A DNA stretch of 64,000 nucleotides, from positions 186,001 to 250,000 of the forward strand of contig NZ_JRWG01000003.1 in assembly GCF_001573155.1 (NCBI RefSeq), written 5' to 3'. The stretch comes from Aequorivita aquimaris. Its GTDB lineage: Bacteria > Bacteroidota > Bacteroidia > Flavobacteriales > Flavobacteriaceae. The notes beneath the pieces were generated by a model. The model was not told the DNA's origin. It ran no database searches and saw only the letters and a program-made list of their open reading frames with translations. Position 1 is the first letter of the stretch; each line of letters starts with the position of its first letter. Below are positions 9,054-17,650 of this stretch, in pieces. The position numbers were made by a program, and so were the translations under genes.

Positions 9054-9806
9054 TTAAGTAAATTTCATAATTTTAAAGAAATCTTCCTTTTTGCTCCGCG
9101 AAATGCTTACCGTCTCACCATTGTTCATAAGGATGTAGCCTCCATCTGCCTTCACATATTTTCTTACTTCATTTAGATTGATTAAATAGCTGTTGTGCAC
9201 GCGCATAAAATGCTGTTCATTAAGTAAATTTTCGTATTCTTTTAAATGCTTGCTCACCAACAAACTTGGGCCATTGGTAAGTTTAAATGTTGTATAACTA
9301 CCCTCTGCCTTACAGTATATTATTTCTTCAACATTTATAAATTCATATCCATCTACTGTGGCCAAACAAATCCTATGGTTGCTCGGTTGAGGCTGTTTCA
9401 AATTATATATGAGCGTTTCCAGCTGTTTGCTGTATGATTTTTTATCTTTTGCTTTTTTAGCTTTTTCCAAAGCTTTTTGGAGTTCGTCTAAATCGATGGG
9501 CTTCAGCAGATAATCCAACGAGCTGAATTTTACGGCCTTTAGGGCATACTGTTCGAAAGCAGTGGTGAAAATAACTTCAAAATGGACATCTTCCAACTGG
9601 TCTAAAATGTCGAAACCGGTACCGCTCTGTAGTTCTATGTCCAAAAATACGAGGTCAGGTCGGTGAGCCCTTATTGCCGAAATGGCTTCCATTATATTAC
9701 TGGCTGTCATCGTAACTTCCACATCGTTGCAAAATTCCGTTACAAGATTTTTTAGGGTTTCGCGGCTGTGTTTTTCGTCGTCAACAATTATAGTTTTTAA
9801 ATTCAT
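9054..9806 (-). CDS. LytTR family response regulator
   Basis: This 250-residue regulator has an N-terminal receiver domain with the acidic pair D9-D10, the phosphoacceptor D56 in LVFLDIELQ, T80 in FTTAFEQ and the lysine of LLKPID. A linker rich in Lys/Ala follows (about 118-135), then a LytTR DNA-binding domain from about 145 to the end (ICLATVDGYEF, MRVHNSYLINLNEVRKY, ISRSKK). Such proteins bind direct repeats upstream of target promoters once phosphorylated by a LytS-type kinase. It follows the intact kinase by 11 bp and closes the three-gene operon. Target genes are not evident. Confidence 0.95.
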   Translation of the reverse strand: MNLKTIIVDDEKHSRETLKNLVTEFCNDVEVTMTASNIMEAISAIRAHRPDLVFLDIELQSGTGFDILDQLEDVHFEVIFTTAFEQYALKAVKFSSLDYLLKPIDLDELQKALEKAKKAKDKKSYSKQLETLIYNLKQPQPSNHRICLATVDGYEFINVEEIIYCKAEGSYTTFKLTNGPSLLVSKHLKEYENLLNEQHFMRVHNSYLINLNEVRKYVKADGGYILMNNGETVSISRSKKEDFFKIMKFT

Positions 9807-9817
9807 GTCTTTTGGTA

Positions 9818-11656
9818 TTACTCAATAGATATTTTTATGATAACCAATGTGCCTTCGGACTCGCCTGCGGCATTGATTTTATCGATGATTTCAATACTGT
9901 TTTCTTCAGAATTGTTCAGCAGTTCCAAACGTTTTTCAGTCACTTTAATGCCCCTCGATTTTTTGGGTATTTTTAAAACTGACTTCCTTTCGGCAGAAGC
10001 CTTTCGGCCAATTCCGTTGTCCTCAACTTCACAAACAATAAAACGTTTTTCCTTTTTAAAGCTTATTTTCAGGCATTTATCATTTCCAGATTTATTACGA
10101 AGGCCATGCAGAATGGCATTTTCCACAAAAGGCTGCACGAGAAGGGCAGGAATTTCTACCGAGTGCACATCTAGATTTTCAGCCACTGAAACGTTATAAG
10201 TGAAGGAATCATCAAAACGTAGTGCCTCAAGAGCTAGATATTTTTTTAATAGCGAAATTTCCTCACTCAAGACAATATTTCCCTGAATGGAGCTTTCCAA
10301 AAGGTTTCGCATAATAATGCTGAATTTATTTAGGTATTTTATTGCGGCCTCTTTATTGTTTTCCGTAATTAAATGTTGGATTGAACTGAGCGAATTGAAC
10401 ACAAAATGGGGATTCATCTGCGCACGCAATGCAGTAACTTTATTTTCAAACGCCTCCTGTTTCAATTTTTGCTGTTGCCTATAATGAAGTTTTATTTTAT
10501 AGTTTAAGCCCAAACCGAAGAGTAAAACTTCCAACGAGGAACCCATTATCATATAATTTTTGTTTAGTGTAAAAAGCATTCCCAATGCCCCGGCGGTAAA
10601 TGCCAAGGAACCGATGACAATAAAATAGGCCAACCTGTTCTTAGCAAAAACCAGCAGATATATTAAGGAAACAGCTGCAAAGAGGGACATTATGGAGCGA
10701 TGGATGTTCATTAATGTGAAATGGGCCTCAAAACTTTGGGTAAACAAAAGAAAAGTTTCTATTACCAAAAAGGAGAAAAGGAGAATTGCCACTGCGTAAA
10801 TGGCTTTGTCGAGTTTCGGATAATTTCTATCTGTTTCCAAATAGTACTTGGCAAAACTTACATAAAAAAGGTTTATCCAAATTTGTAATTGCGAGTGGGT
10901 CAAATACCCAATATATGGGTAGTTATCATTTAAAAAAGTTTCAAAATCGAATGCGCTCTTGCCCAAATAGAGCAAAAGACAGAATATGTACAGGGCATAA
11001 AATAAAAAGTCCGCACGTTGCACGGTCCCATATGTTATGACTATAAAAATTAAGATAAACAAAAATGCCCCAATAAATAGATATAAAGGAATTTGTGATA
11101 TCATTTCGCGTTTCGTTAAATATGTATTGCGAAATTGGTGCGATTGTTCCGTTTCAAAAGTGAAGGTTAACGCTGTCGGTTTTTTATTGGAAGTGTACCT
11201 TTTTACTTTTAAAAGCAAAAAAGAGTTTTGAAAAAGTTCACTTTTTTTGAAAAGTATGCCTCGTGTGGGAAGATTGGGTGCAGCTATATCGCGTCTGTTA
11301 AAATATCCAAAATCGCGTGAAGTAATCCCGTCTTTTGCTTTTGAAAAGGATTGCACCTCCAAAAATCTTCCGGCGTGTAAAAAATATGAGATACCTTCCT
11401 CCAACATATCCGAATATCCCGAAAAATCTAACTTTAGCCAATAGGCATCTTTCCCGTTTGATTGTTTTGGGAAAATGTCATTGTCAGTAAACAAAAGCGG
11501 GCGGCTTACCAAATAACCTACGGAAACCGTATCGTTTATGGCTTTATAATAAGTAACCGGTACAGAAAACTGCATCCCATTTTGGGCCAAACTAACCGAA
11601 TTTCCCAATAAAAGAAAGCAGAGAAAAATGTAAAAATAATTATAACAAATGCGCAT
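9818..11656 (-). CDS. Sensor histidine kinase, 7TMR-DISM plus LytS-type kinase
   Basis: This 612-residue membrane kinase has a signal peptide (about 1-24), an extracytoplasmic DISM-type beta domain to about 185, seven membrane helices between about 188 and 388, then a LytS-family kinase. Phosphoacceptor H417 lies in RAQMNPHFVFNSL, the N box has N513 in VENAILHG, and the G1 box is DNGIG at 546-550, so the ATP site looks complete. The likely role is sensing a ligand or envelope state and phosphorylating the LytTR regulator 11 bp downstream. Its start is 3 bp after the stop of the GAF kinase-like gene, indicating tight co-transcription. Confidence 0.94.
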   Translation of the reverse strand: MRICYNYFYIFLCFLLLGNSVSLAQNGMQFSVPVTYYKAINDTVSVGYLVSRPLLFTDNDIFPKQSNGKDAYWLKLDFSGYSDMLEEGISYFLHAGRFLEVQSFSKAKDGITSRDFGYFNRRDIAAPNLPTRGILFKKSELFQNSFLLLKVKRYTSNKKPTALTFTFETEQSHQFRNTYLTKREMISQIPLYLFIGAFLFILIFIVITYGTVQRADFLFYALYIFCLLLYLGKSAFDFETFLNDNYPYIGYLTHSQLQIWINLFYVSFAKYYLETDRNYPKLDKAIYAVAILLFSFLVIETFLLFTQSFEAHFTLMNIHRSIMSLFAAVSLIYLLVFAKNRLAYFIVIGSLAFTAGALGMLFTLNKNYMIMGSSLEVLLFGLGLNYKIKLHYRQQQKLKQEAFENKVTALRAQMNPHFVFNSLSSIQHLITENNKEAAIKYLNKFSIIMRNLLESSIQGNIVLSEEISLLKKYLALEALRFDDSFTYNVSVAENLDVHSVEIPALLVQPFVENAILHGLRNKSGNDKCLKISFKKEKRFIVCEVEDNGIGRKASAERKSVLKIPKKSRGIKVTEKRLELLNNSEENSIEIIDKINAAGESEGTLVIIKISIE

Positions 11657-11659
11657 AGG

Positions 11660-12856
11660 CTAAATCAAATTTGGCAATACCAATATCATATACCCACTGT
11701 CTGAATTTTCACGTTTGGTGAAGTGAATTTTTTTTTCAATTACATAACTTTTCAATTTTCGCAACATTCGTATTTGATCCTGCCACTTTACAAGCTGTTC
11801 CCTGTATTCCGGGGTATAGTTGGTATCTGCTGTTGTTGCATCGTATGTAAACGATATAGTAATAAATACCCGTTGTGTGTTTGCCCGAAAGTGTGCCTTT
11901 ATTTTATAATTTCTGAACTGCTTGTAAATAGCGTATTCTATACTGTTTTCTAACAAGGTTTGCAGAACAAATGAGGGTATGGCCACAGCGTCCAAATCTG
12001 TTTCTTCCTCCACTTGTATCTCATATTCTATCAGGTTGCCATAGCGTAATTTTTGAAGTGTGAGGTATCCTTTTAGCATCGCAACTTCCTCGGCCAGGTT
12101 TACCGTTTCACTTTCCATATGTTTTATGTAAAAACGGATGAGCTTACTGAAAACGGAGAGATAATTTAGTGCCAGTTTTTTTTCTTCTGAAGTAATAAAA
12201 TACTGGATTGCGTTTAGCGCATTAAAAATAAAATGCGGATTCATTTGCGAGCGGAAGGCCTTTAACTTGAGCTGCAGCATTTCTTCCCTTACTTGCAAAA
12301 GCTTTTCCTGCTCGTTTTTTATTTTTGCATCATTCCGAATGTTTTCAATTTTTATAGCGCACATTGCTGCAATGGCGGTCAATATACGCTCATGTTGTGG
12401 GCTAAAGAAATTTTTCCGTGGATGCTCGCAGTCTATTATCCCGATAACCTCATCGTTAATTTTTATAGGAATGGTAATTTCTGAAAATCTTCTTTCGTCA
12501 TCAACAATATATCTAAAATCCTTGGAAGTATCTGGAATAATCTCGGCAACTCCCGAAACCGCAACACTCCCCGAAATGCCTTCCCCTAATTTTATAACTG
12601 CGGGACAATATATTTCTCTGTCCTTTGGATTTTTGGGACCAAACGCAGCTTTTTGCAGCAGTTCATTTTTTTGATGGTCTATTAAATATACCACACAATC
12701 TGTGAAGCCTAATTTAGAGATACAGTTTTTGGCAAGGTCCCAAAGTACATCATCTATTGTGGTTTGGTGATGTATGGAATTTGAAAAATAGACAAGTATC
12801 TCCTCAAATTGGTCGAAGGTTAACAACTTTTGCTTGTTAGGGTTTAAGGTTTTCAA
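11660..12856 (-). CDS. GAF domain LytS-type kinase with degenerate ATP site
   Basis: This 398-residue soluble protein has a GAF domain (about 20-172), a coiled linker (about 175-200) and a LytS-type kinase region. The phosphoacceptor H208 in QMNPHFIFNAL and N304 in LLENSIEYA are kept. The glycine-rich G1 box expected near 337-345 is missing: the stretch after FITISF reads TYDATTADTNY, and no second glycine box is seen. It may therefore be a pseudokinase or phosphotransfer partner. The start is a TTG at 12856; an upstream in-frame stop 15 bp away leaves no ATG alternative. It is the first gene of the operon with the intact kinase and LytTR regulator. Confidence 0.88.
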   Translation of the reverse strand: MKTLNPNKQKLLTFDQFEEILVYFSNSIHHQTTIDDVLWDLAKNCISKLGFTDCVVYLIDHQKNELLQKAAFGPKNPKDREIYCPAVIKLGEGISGSVAVSGVAEIIPDTSKDFRYIVDDERRFSEITIPIKINDEVIGIIDCEHPRKNFFSPQHERILTAIAAMCAIKIENIRNDAKIKNEQEKLLQVREEMLQLKLKAFRSQMNPHFIFNALNAIQYFITSEEKKLALNYLSVFSKLIRFYIKHMESETVNLAEEVAMLKGYLTLQKLRYGNLIEYEIQVEEETDLDAVAIPSFVLQTLLENSIEYAIYKQFRNYKIKAHFRANTQRVFITISFTYDATTADTNYTPEYREQLVKWQDQIRMLRKLKSYVIEKKIHFTKRENSDSGYMILVLPNLI

Positions 12857-12896
12857 ACAAACGGGAATTTAATGGTTCGTTAAACATATATATATT

Positions 12897-13466
12897 TTAA
12901 AGATATAATTTTTTGGAATATAGACTTTCCCATTCATTTCTAAGCATAGCGTACTGATATTCACTTCCCCATTTTCCATTAAAAAATATATTTTCTACAA
13001 AATGGCCTTCTTTTTTAAAGCCAATGCTTTCTAAAAGTTTTATGGAAGCAATGTTTTCCACATCAACCGTTTCCTTCACTCTGTGAAAATCATTAATTGT
13101 GAAAAGGAAATTCAGTATACCAAGCATTGTTTCTTTTGCATACCCTTTTTGTTGTTCAGGATGTGAAATTGTAATGCCTATTTCCGCTATGCGAATATCG
13201 TTTTGCTCAAGTTTGATTGCACAATCTCCAATAATTTTTTCAGTTTGTTTGTTTTCGATTCCGTATTGAACCCATTGTCCAGGCTGCCCGAATTTTTTTC
13301 CAACTTGTTCATCAATAAACATTTTTGCCTGTGCCATTGTTAGTACGCCAGAACCTTGGTATTTTGTTACTTGTGGATTTGAGCGGTAAAAATGGAATTC
13401 GAGCAGGTCTGACATTTTTAAGCTTCGTATTATAAGCCTGGGGGTATTTATTTTTAATTTTTTCAT
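12897..13466 (-). CDS. GNAT family N-acetyltransferase
   Basis: This 189-residue enzyme is of the RimJ/RimL-like branch that acetylates small molecules or protein N-termini with acetyl-CoA. It opens with TPRLIIRSLKMSDLLEFH, typical of this group, has the acetyl-CoA-binding signature HPEQQKGYAKETMLGIL near residues 108-124, and the later NIASIKLLESIGFKKEG. I start it at the ATG at 13466; a TTG two codons upstream is the only alternative. It begins 7 bp after the stop of a second GNAT gene, so the two form a pair. Substrate unknown. Confidence 0.9.
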   Translation of the reverse strand: MKKLKINTPRLIIRSLKMSDLLEFHFYRSNPQVTKYQGSGVLTMAQAKMFIDEQVGKKFGQPGQWVQYGIENKQTEKIIGDCAIKLEQNDIRIAEIGITISHPEQQKGYAKETMLGILNFLFTINDFHRVKETVDVENIASIKLLESIGFKKEGHFVENIFFNGKWGSEYQYAMLRNEWESLYSKKLYL

Positions 13467-13473
13467 TGGCAAC

Positions 13474-13926
13474 TCATTTATCTTTTTTAAAATGACGGTT
13501 TATCCAGAGCCACGCATCTCCAATTCCTTCATCTTGGACAATTCCTGAAAATTCAAAACCGTTTTTTTGCAAAATAGTGGTCGATGCATTATTCTGTGGA
13601 GCGGTCTTCGCCGTTATATTCAAGTTCTCATCTTTACTATGGGCGATTTTGATTAACTGACTGCAGGCAAAACCTGCAATGCCTTGCCCTTCATATTCTT
13701 TGAAGGTCCAATAGGAAATTTCAACCCTTCCCTTTTCCGGTGGTCCCACAAACCCGCAGGAACCAACAATTTTATTCTCATTAATAATAAAGTAACCCAC
13801 CCACGGAAGTGTAAACCCTATTTTTTTATAAAAATCTTCATATAGGTTTAGTAGTTCTCGATAATTTTCTGAATTACAATTTTGCTTCAATTTTAATGGG
13901 TTTCTTTCAATTATCTCTAGCTTCAT
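13474..13926 (-). CDS. GNAT family N-acetyltransferase
   Basis: This 150-residue GNAT-fold protein includes YFIINENKIVGSCGFVGPPE (strand 2-3 region), ISYWTFKEYEGQGIAGFACS with the acetyl-CoA loop EGQGIA, and NNASTTILQKNGFEFSGIV, the typical C-terminal substrate-side motif. It shares the overall fold with the neighbouring acetyltransferase but little sequence, so recent duplication is not indicated. It is first of the two-gene acetyltransferase unit. Substrate cannot be told; the ASTTILQKNGF motif is frequent in RimJ/RimL-like enzymes. Confidence 0.88.
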   Translation of the reverse strand: MKLEIIERNPLKLKQNCNSENYRELLNLYEDFYKKIGFTLPWVGYFIINENKIVGSCGFVGPPEKGRVEISYWTFKEYEGQGIAGFACSQLIKIAHSKDENLNITAKTAPQNNASTTILQKNGFEFSGIVQDEGIGDAWLWINRHFKKDK

Positions 13927-14077
13927 ACATGTTAAAAAAGTTTTATCCGTATTTTTTAGATTTTGAGTTATTTAGGTGTTAAAAAATATTTACCCATGCT
14001 ATAGTTCCGTGGAACGTTAAGGTGAGATTTTAAAAAATCTACCTATTTTATGCAAATTGCAATATAAAATTAGGGAA

Positions 14078-15235
14078 TTACCGTTTTAAAATTTTATAGG
14101 TTGCCGAACTACCTTCAGCTGTAACTTTCATAATATATATTCCAGATTGTAAATGTGAAAGATCGATGTTTTTCTTTGTTGCATTGATTTTTTGGTTATA
14201 CACTTTTTGACCCATAACATTGAATATATTTACTTCACAGATATTGGTTTCTGCATTAAAATTAATTTCATTTGTAAAGGGATTTGGGTAATAAACAAAA
14301 CCTTCCAATTCATTTTCTGAAACACCCAATACCATGGATTCAATAGTAACATCTGCATAGGGCTCCAATGTTGATGCAAAAATGTAATACCAATTACCTG
14401 CTTCAGTTGTGATGCTGGCAGTGTTTTGAATACCACATGGATTTTCAGTTTGCACCACGTGTTCCAGATCTGAACCACTTTGCGCATCACCTTCGTTCAA
14501 TGATTTATAAAAAATAATTGAACTTATAATATTATCACTACTCATTAGTGCTGAAACATCCATGCTGACTTCCGAATAAAATTTATACCAAATACCAGGA
14601 ACATCTTCGGTATTACAGCCATTCTGACCACCATCCATTTCATGTGTCGCTAGAAGAAAATGAATGTCTTCATAAGTATTGTTAGGGGTATTAACAGATA
14701 CTTCAGTTGCCATAGAGATAAAATCATTTTCAGGAGAAGCGAATGTATTGGAAACATTGATAGCAATAGTAGATACATCAATATTTCTCATAAAGATGTA
14801 ATAGTAGGTATCTGTTATGGTATCGATTTGTGAAAGATTCCCAAACGCACACAGATTGGAGGGCTGATCTACATAGGTAAGTTGGCTTGCATTTGTGACA
14901 TTTCCGTTATCTGCTGAATAAAATGTCACGATTGCACCATTATTTGTTTGGATAAATGCGCTTACGTTTCCATTTTTAGTAGCATGGAATTTATACCAAA
15001 TTCCGCCAACCACTTGGTTGCAACCAGAGGATGATCCGTCCCCAGTGAAAGTTGCATCGGGAAAGTTTACATTGGCGTCGTTATAATAAAGCGGTCCATA
15101 ATTTAGGTCGATGGCGTTTTCTATTCGATCATTTGTCGGTGGCGCAAAAGTTGCTGGATTGCCGGCAAATACGTTCTCATTCATAAGGAGCAGTAATGTG
15201 AATAATAAAATGATTTGTGTGATTGTTGTTTTCAT
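14078..15235 (-). CDS. Secreted protein with T9SS C-terminal sorting domain (paralogue 1)
   Basis: This 385-residue protein has a signal peptide (residues 1-24, ending near NVFAG), two repeats of a beta-sandwich-like unit marked by GIWYKFHATKNGNVSA and GIWYKFYSEVSMDVSA, and a type IX sorting domain from about 315 (YYPNPFTNEINFNAE, NVMGQKVYNQ, LQSGIYIMKV). It should cross the outer membrane and be surface-attached or released. Each unit also shares the pattern ACGI/ACAFG then YYYIFM, with conserved cysteines. No enzymatic motif is recognised; adhesion or carbohydrate binding is possible. It is a tandem paralogue of the next gene upstream, same strand. Confidence 0.85.
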   Translation of the reverse strand: MKTTITQIILLFTLLLLMNENVFAGNPATFAPPTNDRIENAIDLNYGPLYYNDANVNFPDATFTGDGSSSGCNQVVGGIWYKFHATKNGNVSAFIQTNNGAIVTFYSADNGNVTNASQLTYVDQPSNLCAFGNLSQIDTITDTYYYIFMRNIDVSTIAINVSNTFASPENDFISMATEVSVNTPNNTYEDIHFLLATHEMDGGQNGCNTEDVPGIWYKFYSEVSMDVSALMSSDNIISSIIFYKSLNEGDAQSGSDLEHVVQTENPCGIQNTASITTEAGNWYYIFASTLEPYADVTIESMVLGVSENELEGFVYYPNPFTNEINFNAETNICEVNIFNVMGQKVYNQKINATKKNIDLSHLQSGIYIMKVTAEGSSATYKILKR

Positions 15236-15358
15236 AATTAAGTTTTTAGGATTTCAATAGTTCAAAACTACTTCGGCTTTCCGTTACTAATCCTGACCAA
15301 TTGACAAATGGTAGTTTTCAATTGATATATTTCACGTTTATAATTATTGCATATTGCA

Positions 15359-15392
15359 ATAAAAAGCCGTTCTTAAAAAGAGAACGGCTTCG
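15359..15392 (-). terminator. Intrinsic terminator after T9SS paralogue 2
   Basis: AGCCGTTCT/AGAACGGCT arms (15365-15373, 15381-15389) are followed on the minus strand by a T-run. It ends the 15425-16588 transcript, so paralogue 1 probably has a separate promoter. Confidence 0.8.
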
Positions 15393-15424
15393 CGAAATAG
15401 AGTATCTATATGGTGCCAAAAAGC

Positions 15425-16588
15425 CTATTCTTTTAAAATTCTATAGTTTGCAGTATTTCCTTCTGATGTTACACACATCACGTAAACCCCTTTACTCAGA
15501 CTCGAAATGTTTATCGCTTTGTTTGAAGAATTCATTTTTGCTGCGAAAACCACTTGCCCCAATAAATTGTATATATTCACTTCTTCTATTATTGTTTTTG
15601 CACTTAGATTTAATTCATCCTTCACAGGGTTTGGATAAAACTTAAAATCTTCCAACACATTTTCTGAAGTTCCCAGAACTTGACTTGCATTAATGATTAC
15701 ATTGGCATAAGGCTGGCTTGCGGAAAATGCAAACAGATAGTATGTAATACCAACCTCGGCCAAAATACTTGAAGTATTGTTGAAGGTACAGGGGTTGGTT
15801 GGTTGGTCCACCAAATTTAGTTCGGCCCCGGAAGAAACATTTGGGTGGGTGGCGGAATAGAAGAGCATGGCACTTTCGCTTGCGGGGCTCCCCTCCATAA
15901 GGGCTTCAATAGTGCCGTTAACTTCTGGTGTAATTTTGTACCAAACTCCTGCATATCCACTAGTTGAGCAGAAAGGCTGTCCGCCATCATTTGTGTCAGT
16001 TGTAACTAAAAAATGTATGTTGTTGTCTATTAATGGTTGAGAACTTTGGGCAATGTCAGTTGCGTTTTCTATCAAATCGTTTGCGGGAATCTGGAAAGCA
16101 CCGATGGTATTTACCAATACATTTGATATAACTAAATTTCGCATATAAATGTAATAGGTTTTTCCAGTGGTAACATGAATACTGGCCAAGGGGTTTGAAG
16201 CACAGGGGTTGTCAGTTTCATCTATATAAGTTAACTGCATACCTGTGGAGGCGTTTGCGGGCCCTTCAAAAAAAACGACCACAGCTTCATCCGGATTAAC
16301 AATTCCTGCCGCAACACTTCCATTTTTTGTGGCTGTAAATTTATACCAAACTCCCGGTTGTGAAACACCGCATCCCACAACGGGCGTATGGTCGTTTGTG
16401 TTTGTGGCTTCGGGAAAATTTACATTCATTCCATTATATGGAGAAGCTGGACCAAAGTTAAGATTGATGGCGTTTTCAATTAGATCGTTGGAGGGCGGAG
16501 CGATCATAATAGGATTGCTAGACGCTTCCAATTTTTGGCTAAACACGAAAGTGAATAATAGCATTGAGATAATGTGTACTGATTTCAT
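15425..16588 (-). CDS. Secreted protein with T9SS C-terminal sorting domain (paralogue 2)
   Basis: This 387-residue protein is a close structural copy of the gene downstream: signal peptide (1-22), the shared opening PPSNDLIENAINLNFGP, two units marked by GVWYKFTATKNGSVAAG and GVWYKITPEVNGTIEAL, and a sorting domain from about 315 (FYPNPVKDELNLSAK, NLLGQVVF, LSKGVYVMCV). Secretion through the Por machinery is expected. Function beyond that is unknown. Alignment across the full length, the same domain order and shared cysteine spacing indicate tandem duplication followed by divergence; the terminator between them suggests independent expression. Confidence 0.85.
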   Translation of the reverse strand: MKSVHIISMLLFTFVFSQKLEASSNPIMIAPPSNDLIENAINLNFGPASPYNGMNVNFPEATNTNDHTPVVGCGVSQPGVWYKFTATKNGSVAAGIVNPDEAVVVFFEGPANASTGMQLTYIDETDNPCASNPLASIHVTTGKTYYIYMRNLVISNVLVNTIGAFQIPANDLIENATDIAQSSQPLIDNNIHFLVTTDTNDGGQPFCSTSGYAGVWYKITPEVNGTIEALMEGSPASESAMLFYSATHPNVSSGAELNLVDQPTNPCTFNNTSSILAEVGITYYLFAFSASQPYANVIINASQVLGTSENVLEDFKFYPNPVKDELNLSAKTIIEEVNIYNLLGQVVFAAKMNSSNKAINISSLSKGVYVMCVTSEGNTANYRILKE

Positions 16589-17089
16589 GGTTTAATAGTT
16601 TATAGTTTTATATGATGGGGCAAATGTATATGTGAGCACTATTTTGAAATGTTGTTAATTGATAAACGTTACGTTTGAATTGATAGATTGCACAAATCCC
16701 GAATTCCAAATCACAATGCTAAAGCCTAAAGCCTTCAGCTTACAGCTAATAGCCAAAAGACGTAGGAAGGTAAGTCGCAAGAGTATCGCTCAACTGTTTA
16801 CGCATACACATATTCACGGATTCACCTATTCATCATCCCATCCAACCGACAACCGACGTATGACTGCTGCGCTGAAAGACATAAGAAGTAAGACAAGACA
16901 TACTCTCTAAGCACATACTAACAAATTAACAACTCATGCTTCACGCTTCATAACTGCCAACCGCCAAAAGCATGGAGCGCCACGAATCAAGGCTCAATTC
17001 TAAAGCCTCACGTCTTATTCAGAAACAACTGAATTTTTAAAAATAAATTTTATATTAGCAGTATCTCCCCAGCCCTAAATCTTTAAACT
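16589..17089. other. Intergenic region without a supported gene
   Basis: Some 500 bp lie between the T9SS paralogue and the HTH gene. An 83-codon frame at 16659-16910 has unnatural composition and no homology I recognise. The stretch 16720-16880 is rich in short imperfect direct repeats (for example aaccgac twice near 16847). It looks like repeat-degraded DNA at the edge of the accessory island. Confidence 0.5.
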
Positions 17090-17320
17090 ATGGATAAAGA
17101 ACCTATCAAAAATGGGTCTAAGGACCTGTCGAGAATTCGCCTGTTGAAGGATGAACAGATTATTGAGTTATTTGGAATTAGCAAATCCTGCCTTTATCGA
17201 TGGCGAAAAAAAGGTGAAATTCCTTTTATGAAAATTGGAAGCACCCATTTCTACCTTGAAGATGTAATTTTAAAAATGCTCTATATGCGTGGGGGCAGGC
17301 TTCCTGATGATGAGATTTGA
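17090..17320 (+). CDS. Excisionase-like helix-turn-helix protein
   Basis: This 76-residue protein consists almost wholly of a MerR/HTH_17-type DNA-binding domain: KDEQIIELFGISKSCLYRWR forms the helix-turn-helix (about 21-40) and GEIPFMKIGSTHFYLEDVI the wing (43-61). Proteins of this kind in Bacteroidota are commonly excisionases or small regulators of integrated mobile elements. No integrase is in the window, so it may be a remnant. It stands alone on the plus strand at the left edge of an accessory island, and its stop codon runs straight into a heptamer array. A perfect 18-bp tandem repeat about 250 bp downstream could be a binding site. Confidence 0.75.
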   Translation: MDKEPIKNGSKDLSRIRLLKDEQIIELFGISKSCLYRWRKKGEIPFMKIGSTHFYLEDVILKMLYMRGGRLPDDEI

Positions 17321-17364
17321 GACGTGAGACGTGAGACGTGAGACGTGAGACGTGAGACGTGAGA
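17319..17364. repeat. Heptamer tandem array (GAGACGT x6.5)
   Basis: Six perfect copies of gagacgt plus a partial copy begin inside the TGA stop codon of the HTH gene. Copy number could vary by slippage without touching the protein. Confidence 0.95.
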
Positions 17365-17380
17365 TTTTTTCTTAACCAAC

Positions 17381-17408
17381 ACCAAACACCAAACCCCAAA
17401 CCCCAAAC
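17381..17408. repeat. Heptamer tandem array (ACCAAAC/CCCAAAC x4)
   Basis: Two copies of accaaac are followed by two of cccaaac, a second 7-bp array 16 bp after the first. Confidence 0.8.
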
Positions 17409-17566
17409 AATTTACAACCCTACATTTTAACGAGTAAATAAATTTAATTGTAAACGAAATAGTATTTATTAATATATTTACTGCTCTCCCCTTTTATATA
17501 AAACCTTTAGGCTGGTTAGGGCTTGTTTGGGTTTTGTATGCTTAAAAATTTTGGAAGATTATTGAT

Positions 17567-17602
17567 AAAGTGGGGTAATGTACAAAAGTGGGGTAATGTA
17601 CA
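17567..17602. repeat. Perfect 18-bp tandem direct repeat
   Basis: The unit AAAGTGGGGTAATGTACA occurs twice head to tail with no mismatch (17567-17584, 17585-17602). Such sites suit a DNA-binding protein, or are left from the end of a mobile element such as an IS21-type terminus; neither is proven. Confidence 0.85.
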
Positions 17603-17650
17603 TATGGGGATAACAGCCATAGCGATTTAAAAACATGCGTATATATACAC

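Larger units (their letters stand above)
17365..17650. other. Intergenic region with repeats, no gene
   Basis: Besides the arrays listed separately, this A+T-rich stretch has no open frame of note. It includes the 18-bp tandem repeat and leads into the boundary of the cassette-like gene. Confidence 0.5.

Noticed and set aside
16659-16910. 83-codon plus-strand frame in the 500-bp intergenic region
   Set aside because: No recognisable domain, biased composition and no promoter-like leader; the DNA consists largely of short imperfect repeats.
17319-17408. Possible CRISPR array
   Set aside because: The repeats are 7 bp, perfectly contiguous and without spacers; no Cas gene is in the window.
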